Source: Lysobacterales bacterium | Lineage (GTDB): Bacteria > Pseudomonadota > Gammaproteobacteria > Xanthomonadales > Rhodanobacteraceae | Reading direction: 5' to 3' | Assembly (NCBI GenBank): GCA_016721015.1 | Contig: JADKJL010000007.1 | Coordinates: 143,517 to 207,516, forward strand | Length of the DNA stretch: 64,000 nt | Shown here: piece by piece, positions 7,625 to 16,531 of the stretch | How positions within the stretch are numbered: the stretch's first letter is position 1 | Layout: each line of letters starts with the position of its first letter | The notes under the pieces: generated by a model | The model's input: only the letters and a program-made list of their open reading frames with translations | Databases searched by the model: none | What the model was told of the DNA's origin: nothing | Position numbers and translations under genes: made by a program

Positions 7625-9063
7625 GTGAGCAAACCATGGCGAACCCGGCCGCGTCGACTGCATTCGCGAGCGCATCGATGGAATCGGCCTACAGCTTGTC
7701 CCTGGTCAGGCAATCCGATCGCGCCCTCGTGCGTGGCTGGCTCTGGCTGGGCCTGCTCGCACTGGTTGTTTCCGGTTTCTATTCGATCCTGCTGGTCGCC
7801 TCGCGCACACCTGGGGTGAATGCCCTGTTACCGGTTGCCAATTTTTTCCGCGTCGCCCTCGTCGTTCACGTCGATCTGTCGGTACTGGTCTGGTTCCTCG
7901 CCTTGTCCGGCATGTTGTGGAGCCTGAGCAGTCGACCGCGCGCCACGACCCTGGCATGGCTGGCGCTTGTGCTCGCCTATGCGGGCACGCTGCTGATCGG
8001 CATCGCCCCGTTCGTCGGTGGTGGCGAACCGATCATGGCCAATTACATTCCTGTCCTCGATGGCGGCGTGTTCCTGACCGGTCTCGGCATCCTCGGTGGC
8101 GCTGCCGCCCTGCTGGTGATCCGCAGCCTGATCGCCGCACCCGCACTCGGCCTTGAATTCGACGGTAGCGGAGCCCTGCGTTTCGGCTTGAATGCCAGTG
8201 TCGTCTCGACCGCGATTGCGCTGATTGCATTTGCGGCTTCGCTGGTGCTCACCCCGGCCAGCCTCGAAGGCCAGGCCTATTATGAAATCGCCTTCTGGGG
8301 CGGTGGCCACGCGCTGCAATTCACCTGGACCCTGCTCATGCTGGTTGCCTGGTTGTGGTTGGCCAGCGCGATCGGCGCGCGCCTGCCCTTGAGTCCGCGC
8401 ATCGCCCTGCTGCTGCTCGCACTCGCCCTGGTCAGCGTGTTCGTGACGCCTTACGCCTACCTCGCACATGACGTCGCCAGCGTCGAGCACCGTGATCTGC
8501 ATACCTGGGCCATGCGTCTGGGCGGCGGCATCTCGATCGTGCCGATTGGCCTGGCAGTGGTTGTCGGCTTGCTGCGTTCGCCGCGATCGCGCCAGCCTGG
8601 ACATGACGCCCTGCGCGCCGCCCTGGTCGCTTCGATGGCCCTGTTCGCCGCCGGCGGCGTGATCGGCATCTTCATCAGCGGCAGCAATGTGAAGATTCCG
8701 GCCCACTATCACGGCTGCATCGTCGGCGTGACCCTGGCCCTGATGGGACTTGTGTACTTGTTGCTGCCAAAACTTGGTTATCGGACGCCACAGGGGCGCA
8801 TCGCACGCTGGCAACCAACCCTTTACGGCAGCGGACAACTGATGCACATCATCGGTCTGGTCTGGTCAGGCGGTTATGGTGTGCAGCGCAAGGTCGCAGG
8901 TGCCGAACAGGTTCTGCACAGCAAGGGCGAAATCGCCGGCATGGGCCTGATGGGGCTCGGCGGGCTGATTGCCATCATCGGAGGATTGATGTTCGTGGTC
9001 GTGGTCTGGAAATCATTGCGCGGCAGCCCCCGCACGGAACAATCGGCGAGGAGCCTGACATGA
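7621..9063 (+). CDS. Second divergent heme-copper subunit I, gNOR-like (His-His-Asp CuB site)
   Basis: 480-residue polytopic protein, shorter than the one at 2039 and with no CuA partner. Candidate ligands are His83 (HVDLSVLVWF, low-spin heme), His230 in helix 6 (GGGHALQF), His283-Asp284 in helix 7 (YLAHDVAS) and His362/His364 (IPAHYHG). The helix-6 Tyr is absent (Phe234) and the second helix-7 CuB His is replaced by Asp. From memory, a two-His one-Asp CuB site is what has been predicted for the gNOR group of NO reductases, so this is the best provisional label. It lies between the 167-residue protein and a cytochrome b-reductase fusion, both overlapping, which suggests electrons arrive by cytochrome b and not by CuA. 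Superfamily membership is solid; substrate is inferred. Confidence 0.78.
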   Translation: MSEQTMANPAASTAFASASMESAYSLSLVRQSDRALVRGWLWLGLLALVVSGFYSILLVASRTPGVNALLPVANFFRVALVVHVDLSVLVWFLALSGMLWSLSSRPRATTLAWLALVLAYAGTLLIGIAPFVGGGEPIMANYIPVLDGGVFLTGLGILGGAAALLVIRSLIAAPALGLEFDGSGALRFGLNASVVSTAIALIAFAASLVLTPASLEGQAYYEIAFWGGGHALQFTWTLLMLVAWLWLASAIGARLPLSPRIALLLLALALVSVFVTPYAYLAHDVASVEHRDLHTWAMRLGGGISIVPIGLAVVVGLLRSPRSRQPGHDALRAALVASMALFAAGGVIGIFISGSNVKIPAHYHGCIVGVTLALMGLVYLLLPKLGYRTPQGRIARWQPTLYGSGQLMHIIGLVWSGGYGVQRKVAGAEQVLHSKGEIAGMGLMGLGGLIAIIGGLMFVVVVWKSLRGSPRTEQSARSLT

Positions 9064-11006
9064 TCGCTCATCTGCAAAACGGCCTGCGTCGCGTCTTCAT
9101 GCTCGCCGAGGCCTTGTTCAACCGGGCCTTTGGTGATCGCCTGAACCCGTTCTACCATCTTGGCTCGATCGCGTTCTTCCTGTTCTGGATCGTCGCCGGC
9201 AGCGGTCTTTATCTCTACGCATTCTTCGACACCAGTGTTCAGGGTGCCTACGGATCGGTGCAGGCGCTGACCGATGGCCAGTGGTATTTCGGCGGCATCC
9301 TGCGCAGTGCGCATCGCTATGCCTCGGATGCGATGGTCCTGATCATGCTGCTGCACATGCTGCGCCACTTCGCCTTCGATCGGATACACGGTTTCCGCAC
9401 GTTCTCGTGGCTGACCGGCGTCGCCCTGATCTGGCTGGTCTACATCTCCGGTATCAATGGATACATGTTGCCGTGGGACAAGCTGGCCCAGTTCGTTGTC
9501 GTCACGAGTTTCGAGTGGCTCGACTGGTTGCCAGGATTCGGCGGCACCCTGATCCGCAATTTCATGGATCCATCCAGCGTCAATGATCGCCTGTTCTCGC
9601 TGCTCGCCTTCATCCATATCGGCGTGCCGCTGCTGTGCCTGCTGATGATGTGGGTACACATCCAGCGCGTGCCGAAAGCCAGCACGCAGCCACCGCGTCC
9701 GATCACGATTGGCCTGCTGCTGACCCTGCTGGTGATGTCCCTGCTGGTGCCGGTGCACAGCCAGGGGGGTGCGGCCGATCTCGCCAACGAAGTCGTCTCG
9801 GTCGGCCTCGACTGGTTCCTGCTGCCGGTCTATCCGCTGGTTCATCACTGGTCGCTCGGTGCGGTGTGGGCGCTGGTCGTGATTGGCACCGCCGTGCTCG
9901 TGCTGATGCCGTGGCTGCGTCGCCGCAAGCGCACGGCGGGCGAGCAGAGCATCTACCAGATGGCGATCCATCCGGGCCCCGAGCATGTCGCTGCGCGACA
10001 TGGAGAAACCCTGCTCGAAGCCGGTCTGCGTGCCGGTCTTGCGCTGCCCTATGAATGCCGCAATGGCGGTTGTGGCGTGTGCATCTGCACCATCCTCAAC
10101 GGTCGCGTCGACCACGGCCCGTATCAGCCGAACACGCTGACCGAGCAGATGCGCGCCGAGGGCAAGGCATTGATGTGTTGCGCGGTACCGCTGGAGGATC
10201 TCGAGTTCGAAGTGCCGGTGGACAGCCTGAGATCCGGCACCTCGGCGGCGATCGAGCGTTACCAGGGCCGGGTCGAGCGGATGGAAAGGCTCAGCGATAC
10301 CGTCATGCGTGTGATGGTCTCGCTGCCTGGCAGCCAGCGCATCCCCTTCGTCGCCGGGCAATACATCAACATCCTGCTCGACAACGGCGAACGCCGCGCG
10401 TTTTCGTTTGCCAATCCACCACACGACAACGCCTTGATCGAACTGCATGTGCGGCTGATACCGGGCGGCCGCTTCACTACCCACGTGTTCGAGCAGATGA
10501 AGGTGGGCGATGCGATCGATTTCGAAGGCCCGCTCGGCCGCTTCACCCTGCATGCCGGAACCCGACCGATGCTGATGGTGGCAGGCGCGACCGGTTTCGC
10601 TCCGATCAAGAGCATTGTCGAGGATGCCTTCCATCGCGGCGTGCAGCGGCCGATTGAACTCTACTGGGGCGTCAGCGACGTCGCCGACCTGTACATGCTT
10701 GATCTGGCCGAAAGCTGGGCGCGCGAGCACGCCAATTTCCGCATCGTGCCGGTACTCTCCGATGCGGCAACTTCCGAGAGCTGGCATGGCCGTACCGGAC
10801 TCGTGCATGAGGCGATGCTCGAGGATCACGCCGATCTGACCGGCTACGAAGCCTATGTTTGCGGATCGGTGAAAATGGTCGAGGCGGCCGTGCCCGATTT
10901 CCTTTCGCATGGTCTTGGTGTTGACGCCTGCTATTCGGATGCGTTCAATCCGGCGGCGAGCAAGGCCGGTGGCGATGTCGAGGACGGAAATGCGTCGTCG
11001 CCTTGA
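9060..11006 (+). CDS. Cytochrome b / [2Fe-2S] / FAD-NAD(P) reductase fusion
   Basis: 648 residues in three modules. Residues 1-300 are a cytochrome b N-terminal domain with heme His pairs at 14-residue spacing (His85 and His99, then FIHIGVP...WVHIQR). Residues 305-390 are a plant-type [2Fe-2S] ferredoxin with Cys333, 338, 341 and 373/374. Residues 395-630 are a ferredoxin-reductase domain with the FAD motif RAFS (446-449) and the nucleotide-binding loop GATGFAPI. It could oxidise cytosolic NAD(P)H and send electrons through FAD and [2Fe-2S] to b hemes in the membrane, next to the gNOR-like subunit. It starts in an ATGA overlap and ends the co-translated chain. Confidence 0.87.
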   Translation: MIAHLQNGLRRVFMLAEALFNRAFGDRLNPFYHLGSIAFFLFWIVAGSGLYLYAFFDTSVQGAYGSVQALTDGQWYFGGILRSAHRYASDAMVLIMLLHMLRHFAFDRIHGFRTFSWLTGVALIWLVYISGINGYMLPWDKLAQFVVVTSFEWLDWLPGFGGTLIRNFMDPSSVNDRLFSLLAFIHIGVPLLCLLMMWVHIQRVPKASTQPPRPITIGLLLTLLVMSLLVPVHSQGGAADLANEVVSVGLDWFLLPVYPLVHHWSLGAVWALVVIGTAVLVLMPWLRRRKRTAGEQSIYQMAIHPGPEHVAARHGETLLEAGLRAGLALPYECRNGGCGVCICTILNGRVDHGPYQPNTLTEQMRAEGKALMCCAVPLEDLEFEVPVDSLRSGTSAAIERYQGRVERMERLSDTVMRVMVSLPGSQRIPFVAGQYINILLDNGERRAFSFANPPHDNALIELHVRLIPGGRFTTHVFEQMKVGDAIDFEGPLGRFTLHAGTRPMLMVAGATGFAPIKSIVEDAFHRGVQRPIELYWGVSDVADLYMLDLAESWAREHANFRIVPVLSDAATSESWHGRTGLVHEAMLEDHADLTGYEAYVCGSVKMVEAAVPDFLSHGLGVDACYSDAFNPAASKAGGDVEDGNASSP

Positions 11007-11016
11007 TCGGGGTCAA
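11003..11016. promoter_or_regulatory. FNR/DNR-type operator upstream of the HiPIP gene
   Basis: TTGAT-CGGG-GTCAA, a full match to the TTGAT-N4-GTCAA palindrome, overlapping the stop of the preceding reductase gene and 223 bp before the HiPIP start. A TACTGT -10 candidate at 11040-11045 gives the expected distance for a class II activator. Prediction only. Confidence 0.6.
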
Positions 11017-11238
11017 GTTGACACTCGGCCCGCTTGACGTACTGTAGCGTCTCGCTCTTGACGGTACGTCAGGGTCGATCGGTCAGGCCAGGAAACGACC
11101 TCGCGCAGCGGATCGCCAGCAACAGTTTTCCAGGCGCGTTCTGCAAGAAGGGTCAGGCTTTGTCGATTGATCCCGGCAAGTTTGTTCCAGATTGAACGAA
11201 CCACGAAACTCGACCAGCCAGCCATCCGGGAGATTCAC

Positions 11239-11550
11239 ATGAAAACCACCGACCTAGCCCGCCGTCGCTTCCTTCTCCGCAGTGCCGCCGCCACGGCTGC
11301 CCTGCCGCTGCTTGCACTGTTGCCGAAGCATGCACTCGCCGACTTGCCACCGCTGCCGGTCACCAATGCGCAAGCGAAGGCATTGCACTACATCGAAGAT
11401 GCGACCAAGTCGGATCAGTCCACGCGCAAGCCGGACAGCTTCTGCGACAACTGCCAGTTCCATGTTGCCGCCACCAATGGCTGTGCGATCTTCCCGGGCT
11501 TCTCGGTCACGCCGAAAGGCTGGTGCTCGGCCTGGGCACTGAAGAAGTAA
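11239..11550 (+). CDS. hip: High-potential iron-sulfur protein (HiPIP)
   Basis: 103 residues from an ATG preceded by GGGAGA. The N-terminus is a Tat signal (RRRFLLRS, then AAATAALPLL, cleavage near ALA-D35). The mature domain carries the four cluster Cys in HiPIP order: Cys69, Cys72, Cys82, Cys96 (CDNCQF, GCAIFPG, WCSAW). It would be a periplasmic one-electron carrier. Position after the heme-copper cluster and behind a FNR/DNR-type box makes it a candidate electron donor to the CuA subunit. Confidence 0.93.
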   Translation: MKTTDLARRRFLLRSAAATAALPLLALLPKHALADLPPLPVTNAQAKALHYIEDATKSDQSTRKPDSFCDNCQFHVAATNGCAIFPGFSVTPKGWCSAWALKK

Positions 11551-11611
11551 ACCCGCCTGCGCACTACCCGCGCCTGATCGATCGACTGCCGGGCAATCCA
11601 TCCGGCAGCGC

Positions 11612-11625
11612 TTGACGCAAATCAA
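11612..11625. promoter_or_regulatory. FNR/DNR-type operator upstream of the multiheme cytochrome
   Basis: TTGAC-GCAA-ATCAA, nine of ten matches to the FNR consensus, 56 bp before the cytochrome start. It shares flanks (GC before, TGCGC after) with the box at 13822. Prediction only. Confidence 0.55.
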
Positions 11626-11681
11626 TGCGCACGCGTGACCGGCAGTCGACGATCGTCGGACTGCCGATCACGGAGCCTGCA

Positions 11682-13703
11682 ATGGGCCAGCTCGATTCGA
11701 TTTCCATTCTGCGTGGTATTGCCCGGCTTTTATTCTCCGTTCTGATCTTGCTGGCCAGCCCGACGCTGGCGCAGGCCGATCCGGTTCCGGCCACGTTGCG
11801 CGACTTCCATCTTTCCGGCACCCAGGTCGGCGACGCGCATGCCGGTTCGTTCCTGCCTCCGCGCGTCTGCGCGTCCTGTCATTCCAACACCGGCAGCAGC
11901 GGCGAGCCCTACGCGAGCTGGAAGGGCAGCCTGATGGCCAACGCCGGTCGTGATCCGCTGTTCTTTGCCCAACTCGCCACCGCCAACCAGGATGTCGCCA
12001 ACGTCGGCTATTTCTGCCTGCGCTGCCATGTGCCAATGGCCGTGGTCAGCGGCAATGCGGAAGTCGCCGACGGCAGTGCGCTCAGCGAACGTGATCGCGA
12101 TGGGGTGGATTGCCACTTCTGCCATGCCATGGTCGATCCCCGCTATGTGGAGGGTTCGAGTCCGCCGCGCGATGCCGAAGTGCTGGCCGCTCTCGAATCA
12201 GTCCCTGCGTTCACCGGCAACGCCATGTTCGTGCTCGATCCGGATGGTGTGCGGCGCGGACCGCGCACGGATGCGATGCCTTCGCATGAGCTGCTGGTTT
12301 CGCCCTACCACCGCAGCAGTGCCTTGTGCGGAACCTGCCATGACGTCGGCAATGTCGCCGTGTCGCGTCAGGTCGACGGGAGCTATCGCTACAACGCGCT
12401 GGACACACCGCCCGAGAGCGAGGATCTGGCCAGCCACTTTCCGCTGGAACGCACCTACACCGAATGGAAACTGTCGGCTTTCGCCGCGGGCGGCGTCGAC
12501 ATGGGCGGCCGCTTTGGCGGCGAAGGCGGTGGTGTCGTGTCGAGCTGCCAGGATTGCCACATGCCGGTACGCGCCGGCGCCGCCTGCAACATCGTCCCGC
12601 CACGCGCGGATCTGCGCAGCCATGATTTCGCCGGTGCCTCGTCCTGGGTACTCGACATCATCGGTCGCTATTACCCCGATGACCCCGCCGTCGATCAGGA
12701 TGCGCTGGCGGTGGGCATGGCCGCGGCCAACGACATGCTCGGTCGCGCCGCCTCGCTGGATCTGGCCCAGGATGCCGGGGGCGTGCTGCGCGCACGGGTC
12801 ATCAACGAGAGTGGCCACAAGCTGCCGACCGGCCATATCGAAGGTCGACGCGCCTGGGTGCAGGTGCGTCTGCGCGATGCCGGCGGCAATCTGCTGCGTG
12901 AATACGGCGGCTATGATCCGGCCAGCGCCGAGCTCGACGACGCCGGAACCATCGTCTACGAAATGGCTGTCGGCCTGTCCGATGCGGCCGCCGCTGCAAC
13001 CGGAAATACGCCCGGACGCACGACGCACATGGCGCTGGCCGATACGATCGTCAAGGACACGCGCATTCCACCGCGCGGTTTCCACAATGCCGACTACGCA
13101 GCCGCCGGGGCACCGTCGGTCGGTCGCCACTACGCCGATGGCCAGTACTGGGATGACGCTCACTTCTGGATTCCGCCAGCCGCCGCGAGCGCCGAGGTCA
13201 CCGTGCTTTACCAGACTGTTACGCGGCACTACATCGAAGCCTTGCGCGATGCCAACCACACTGACCACTGGGGCCAGAGCCTGCACGACTTGTGGGAAGA
13301 AAGCGGCCGCGCCGCGCCGATCACGATGGCCTCGGCCACGCTCGTGCTCGACGGCTTCCTGCGCGGCGACTTCAATGACAATGGCGTACTGGATGGCGAA
13401 GATGGCGCACGCCTTGCGGAATGCCTCGCGGCAGGCGCCGATTCCGAAAGTTGCCGCGCGGGCGACTTCAACGGCGATGGCATCATCGACTGCACTGATG
13501 CCGCGGCAATGATCGCGGCCTGGAGCGGCCCCGGACCCGCCCCTGTTTTCGACGCCTGCCGCGGCACCTCGGTGCACTCGATTCCGCTGCTGAATCCGCA
13601 GTGGCTGATCCTGCTCGCATCGTTGTTGCTGCTGATCGCGGGGTGGAAGCTGCGCTCGCGCGGGCCAACGCAACAATTGATGGCCCACGCGCCGAGTCGC
13701 TGA
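11682..13703 (+). CDS. Five-heme membrane-anchored cytochrome c with EF-hand pair
   Basis: 673 residues from an ATG with GGAG seven bases upstream; a start at 11625 would lack a signal at the N-terminus. A signal peptide (ending LAQA) is followed by five CxxCH heme sites at about residues 63, 112, 144, 216 and 289. A beta-rich segment follows, then two dockerin-like calcium loops (GDFNDNGVLDGED and GDFNGDGIIDCTD). The C-terminus, IPLLNPQWLILL plus a hydrophobic helix and basic tail, resembles IPTL-CTERM sorting signals. It is probably an exported, surface- or membrane-held redox protein. Substrate unknown; the context of NO reductase-like genes suggests nitrogen-oxide chemistry or electron storage. 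Confidence 0.85.
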   Translation: MGQLDSISILRGIARLLFSVLILLASPTLAQADPVPATLRDFHLSGTQVGDAHAGSFLPPRVCASCHSNTGSSGEPYASWKGSLMANAGRDPLFFAQLATANQDVANVGYFCLRCHVPMAVVSGNAEVADGSALSERDRDGVDCHFCHAMVDPRYVEGSSPPRDAEVLAALESVPAFTGNAMFVLDPDGVRRGPRTDAMPSHELLVSPYHRSSALCGTCHDVGNVAVSRQVDGSYRYNALDTPPESEDLASHFPLERTYTEWKLSAFAAGGVDMGGRFGGEGGGVVSSCQDCHMPVRAGAACNIVPPRADLRSHDFAGASSWVLDIIGRYYPDDPAVDQDALAVGMAAANDMLGRAASLDLAQDAGGVLRARVINESGHKLPTGHIEGRRAWVQVRLRDAGGNLLREYGGYDPASAELDDAGTIVYEMAVGLSDAAAAATGNTPGRTTHMALADTIVKDTRIPPRGFHNADYAAAGAPSVGRHYADGQYWDDAHFWIPPAAASAEVTVLYQTVTRHYIEALRDANHTDHWGQSLHDLWEESGRAAPITMASATLVLDGFLRGDFNDNGVLDGEDGARLAECLAAGADSESCRAGDFNGDGIIDCTDAAAMIAAWSGPGPAPVFDACRGTSVHSIPLLNPQWLILLASLLLLIAGWKLRSRGPTQQLMAHAPSR

Positions 13704-13821
13704 GCGAACTCGAACGTGGCCGCTGCAGCAGGCGTCTGCTGCCTGCGCTCAGTGGGGAAATACTCAAGGCAACGCCCGCGTCCTGCGCGGCCGATCGTCA
13801 AACGAAGCGATTCGCATTCGC

Positions 13822-13835
13822 TTGACCGCGGTCAA
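13822..13835. promoter_or_regulatory. Perfect FNR-type palindrome upstream of the CCGHC gene
   Basis: TTGAC-CGCG-GTCAA, a perfect dyad 92 bp before the start at 13927. Its surroundings match those of the box at 11612. Prediction only. Confidence 0.55.
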
Positions 13836-13926
13836 TGCGCCATTGCGGCATGCCAACGACCATGCCTGCACGATGCCGCCAATGCGGCTCGCTGACATTC
13901 CATCCGAGCGACGAGGAAATCCCGAC

Positions 13927-14181
13927 ATGCTGTTCACCACCACCCAGCCGATCACCCAGTCGATGGCGATTGCCATCACCCATGCCATCCACGAGCTTGA
14001 CCCCGCCGCCACGGTGCGTGCCGAGATGTCCAGCCAGCAGATCCTGATTGATGGCGACGTCACGGCCGAGCAAGCCCAAGCCGCCCTGGTGGGCGCCCGT
14101 TGCGAATTTGTCGAGCTTCAGCAAGACGCCGAACCGGTGCATATCCAGGGCGGGCACACCTGCTGCGGACACTGCGCCTGA
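13927..14181 (+). CDS. Small HMA-like protein with C-terminal CCGHC motif
   Basis: 84 residues from ATG 13927, preceded by GAGG; the upstream in-frame extension to 13822 crosses the operator and is rejected. The pattern of helices and strands (AITHAIHEL ... VRAEMSSQQILIDGDV ... AQAALVGARCEFVEL) resembles a heavy-metal-associated fold but lacks the usual N-terminal CxxC. Instead it ends with HTCCGHCA, a likely metal-binding tail. It could carry copper or another metal for the enzymes upstream. Function is inferred. Confidence 0.7.
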   Translation: MLFTTTQPITQSMAIAITHAIHELDPAATVRAEMSSQQILIDGDVTAEQAQAALVGARCEFVELQQDAEPVHIQGGHTCCGHCA

Positions 14182-14440
14182 TCCTGCAAATCTGCAGACT
14201 TGCTGCGGATCTGTCGATTCAACATCGATGGATCCACAAACGCGTGCAGGGCAATCCGTCTGCGCGCGCATGCCTCACGGCGCATGAAGCCATCCACTGA
14301 CTCGCGTGACATTCCGTGAGAATCCGCCAACGCCATGCATCCTTGTTGATTCGGCCCGTAAACATCATGAAATCAACGAACGATTTCCTTCTCCCGCCAG
14401 CGGCAGAATCACTGTGCGTTGATCCATTTTACCGGCCCAA

Positions 14441-16429
14441 TCAATGGCGGGCTGTTGCGCTCGAATCCGTCGGCTTGTTGTCCGCCAGCAGCTGGCGCAC
14501 GCGTCCTTCCAGATAGTCGAAATACAAATCGATGTAGCTGATGCCGTTCTCGTGGTCGATCAGGTACGGGTTCATCAGGGTATGGCGCAGGATCACGATG
14601 CGGTCATTGCCTTCATCGCCATCAAGGGTTGCCATATCCAGACCCAGCGCATCGAAGATGCGGCGCATCTCGACCTCGCCGAGCGCTTCGGGACGAAGGG
14701 TCGTGATCGAGCCGAAGAACTGCTTGAGTTGCAACGGCTGGCTTGGATCCGCGCGCATGTCGTCGTGCAGGCGACGCACAAAGACATTGGCGCCGACCAC
14801 ACTCGTGTTGCCGCGCGGATTGAGGGCAAGGCAGACCAGGTTGCTGTCCGGCTGGAAAGGCACGATCGCAGTGACGTGATCACGCATCTCCGCGGCGAAG
14901 CGCGTTGCGCGATGATGAAAGGCCTCGGCGGCGAGGATGGTCTGCCGGGTCAGGCGGCCAAAGTGCAGATGATCGAGCGGCAACACGCGATGGGTGACAT
15001 AGACTGCGGCCGCATTCGCCCCGGACTTCGACCCTTCCGGGATGAACTGACCGAGCCCGCGATAGCGCTCCAGATAGCTCTTTGTTGCCGATCCGGAAAA
15101 CACATAGTCGGCCTCTTCCGAGAGCAGCGCGGTGACGCGATGATCGCGACAGATGAAGGCGCCGGTGCCGAATGGCAGATAGCCGAGCTTGTGCGGGTCG
15201 ATCGTCACCGAATCGGTATCGGCAAGCGCGGCAATCGCCGCATACACCTCCACCGGCGGGAATGCGTTGTAGCCCTTGGCAACTTCGTCGCGACTGCGCA
15301 GGCTGCCATCCTCATTGCGGAACACCGTGGCCAGATAGCCGCCCCAGGCCGCATCCACATGCACGGAATGGCCGAGTCCCGCCATGGCTGCGCGCTCGCG
15401 TGCGGCCAGCATGCGATCGACCGGATCGAAGGTGCCGTATTCCGTGGTACCGAGCACGGCCACCGACATCAGCACCGGCTGACGCTCGCGCTGGCAGCGC
15501 TCAAGGATCGATTCCAGCGCATCGGTATCCAGGCGCATGCCGCTCTCCGGCAACAACTCCAATTGTGCGCGACCCAGACCAAGCAGCTTGAGACCCTTGC
15601 TCCACGAGTAGTGCGCCGTCACCGGCGCCAGCACCAATGGCACCCGCAGGCTTGCATGACGGGCAAAGAATTCGACCAGGCCGAGATGCTCGATGCGCGC
15701 CGTTTGCACGCGCTGGCGCCACTGCTTGCGGGCGGCGGAAGGTTGCGCCGCCAGCCAATGCTGCCATTGGTCAAGCAGGACAGTGCCTGCGCGTGGATGC
15801 AGGTTGAACGCGCTCCAGTCATCCTCGGGCAAAGTCAGATCGGGCACGCCCGCCGCACGCAGGGCAACCGGAAACGCTTTGAGAGCCAGGGCCAGGCGCA
15901 ATGCCTGATAGTTGGCCAGGGTGCCACCCGAGGTCAGATGGCCGAAGGCGCAGTCTGCCTGCAGCGGATCGTGCACATAGCCGATCATGCGCGCCAGTTG
16001 CAGTCCGACCTGAACCTCCAGATCGACCGTGACCGGCGCCGAATCCTCGCTGACGTTGTTCGGGTTGTACGGCAGGGTCAGGATCTGCGCGACCAGTCCG
16101 GGCAGCAACAGATCGGACACCATGTGGCCCATGTAGCGCGGGCTGTGGAACGGCACCGATTTCTTCAGCGACGCCGAAAGCTGATGCAGCTCGCGACGCA
16201 TGCGTGATTCGAATGCCAGGTAATCCGGATGCCGCGAGGCCTCGGTCGAGATCGCCGGTGGATCCTCGGGATGGAAGTTGCGCCGCCAATAGACATGATC
16301 ACGCAGAAACTCGACGACAAGCTTCTCGAGCAGACTGTCGTTTTCGCCATACGGCCCGAGAAAACACGCATCGATACGGTGACGGGTCAGCGGTGATTCT
16401 GCGGGCATGCGAAAAGTCGCTCGTTGCAA
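14441..16429 (-). CDS. PLP-dependent amino acid decarboxylase (group II, tyrosine-decarboxylase-like)
   Basis: 662 residues, cytosolic, fold type I. The cofactor Lys414 lies in DPHKLGYLPFG, and HVDAAWGGY is the conserved Asp motif. The substrate-loop region PYNPNNVSEDSAP and overall length are like the bacterial tyrosine/aromatic decarboxylases, longer than GAD or DDC. Start at ATG 16429; an ATG seven codons later is possible. A FNR-like box lies about 110 bp upstream. Substrate cannot be read from sequence; tyrosine or glutamate are the usual ones for this group. Confidence 0.82.
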   Translation of the reverse strand: MQRATFRMPAESPLTRHRIDACFLGPYGENDSLLEKLVVEFLRDHVYWRRNFHPEDPPAISTEASRHPDYLAFESRMRRELHQLSASLKKSVPFHSPRYMGHMVSDLLLPGLVAQILTLPYNPNNVSEDSAPVTVDLEVQVGLQLARMIGYVHDPLQADCAFGHLTSGGTLANYQALRLALALKAFPVALRAAGVPDLTLPEDDWSAFNLHPRAGTVLLDQWQHWLAAQPSAARKQWRQRVQTARIEHLGLVEFFARHASLRVPLVLAPVTAHYSWSKGLKLLGLGRAQLELLPESGMRLDTDALESILERCQRERQPVLMSVAVLGTTEYGTFDPVDRMLAARERAAMAGLGHSVHVDAAWGGYLATVFRNEDGSLRSRDEVAKGYNAFPPVEVYAAIAALADTDSVTIDPHKLGYLPFGTGAFICRDHRVTALLSEEADYVFSGSATKSYLERYRGLGQFIPEGSKSGANAAAVYVTHRVLPLDHLHFGRLTRQTILAAEAFHHRATRFAAEMRDHVTAIVPFQPDSNLVCLALNPRGNTSVVGANVFVRRLHDDMRADPSQPLQLKQFFGSITTLRPEALGEVEMRRIFDALGLDMATLDGDEGNDRIVILRHTLMNPYLIDHENGISYIDLYFDYLEGRVRQLLADNKPTDSSATARH

Positions 16430-16531
16430 TGATCGGGAACCATGCGAGCTTGGGCGTTCGATGCAAGCTGCAACGCCGCTTCAAGCCGTCAAGTCGGCCA
16501 GACAGTGTGCGGTGAAGCGAGAAACGCGGCC

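Noticed and set aside
8874..10910. 678-residue minus-strand frame opposite the reductase fusion
   Set aside because: His/Gln/Asp-rich shadow typical of GC-rich coding DNA; the plus strand has a fully motif-supported protein.
14444..16207. 587-residue plus-strand frame opposite the decarboxylase
   Set aside because: Shadow of a gene with clear PLP motifs on the minus strand.
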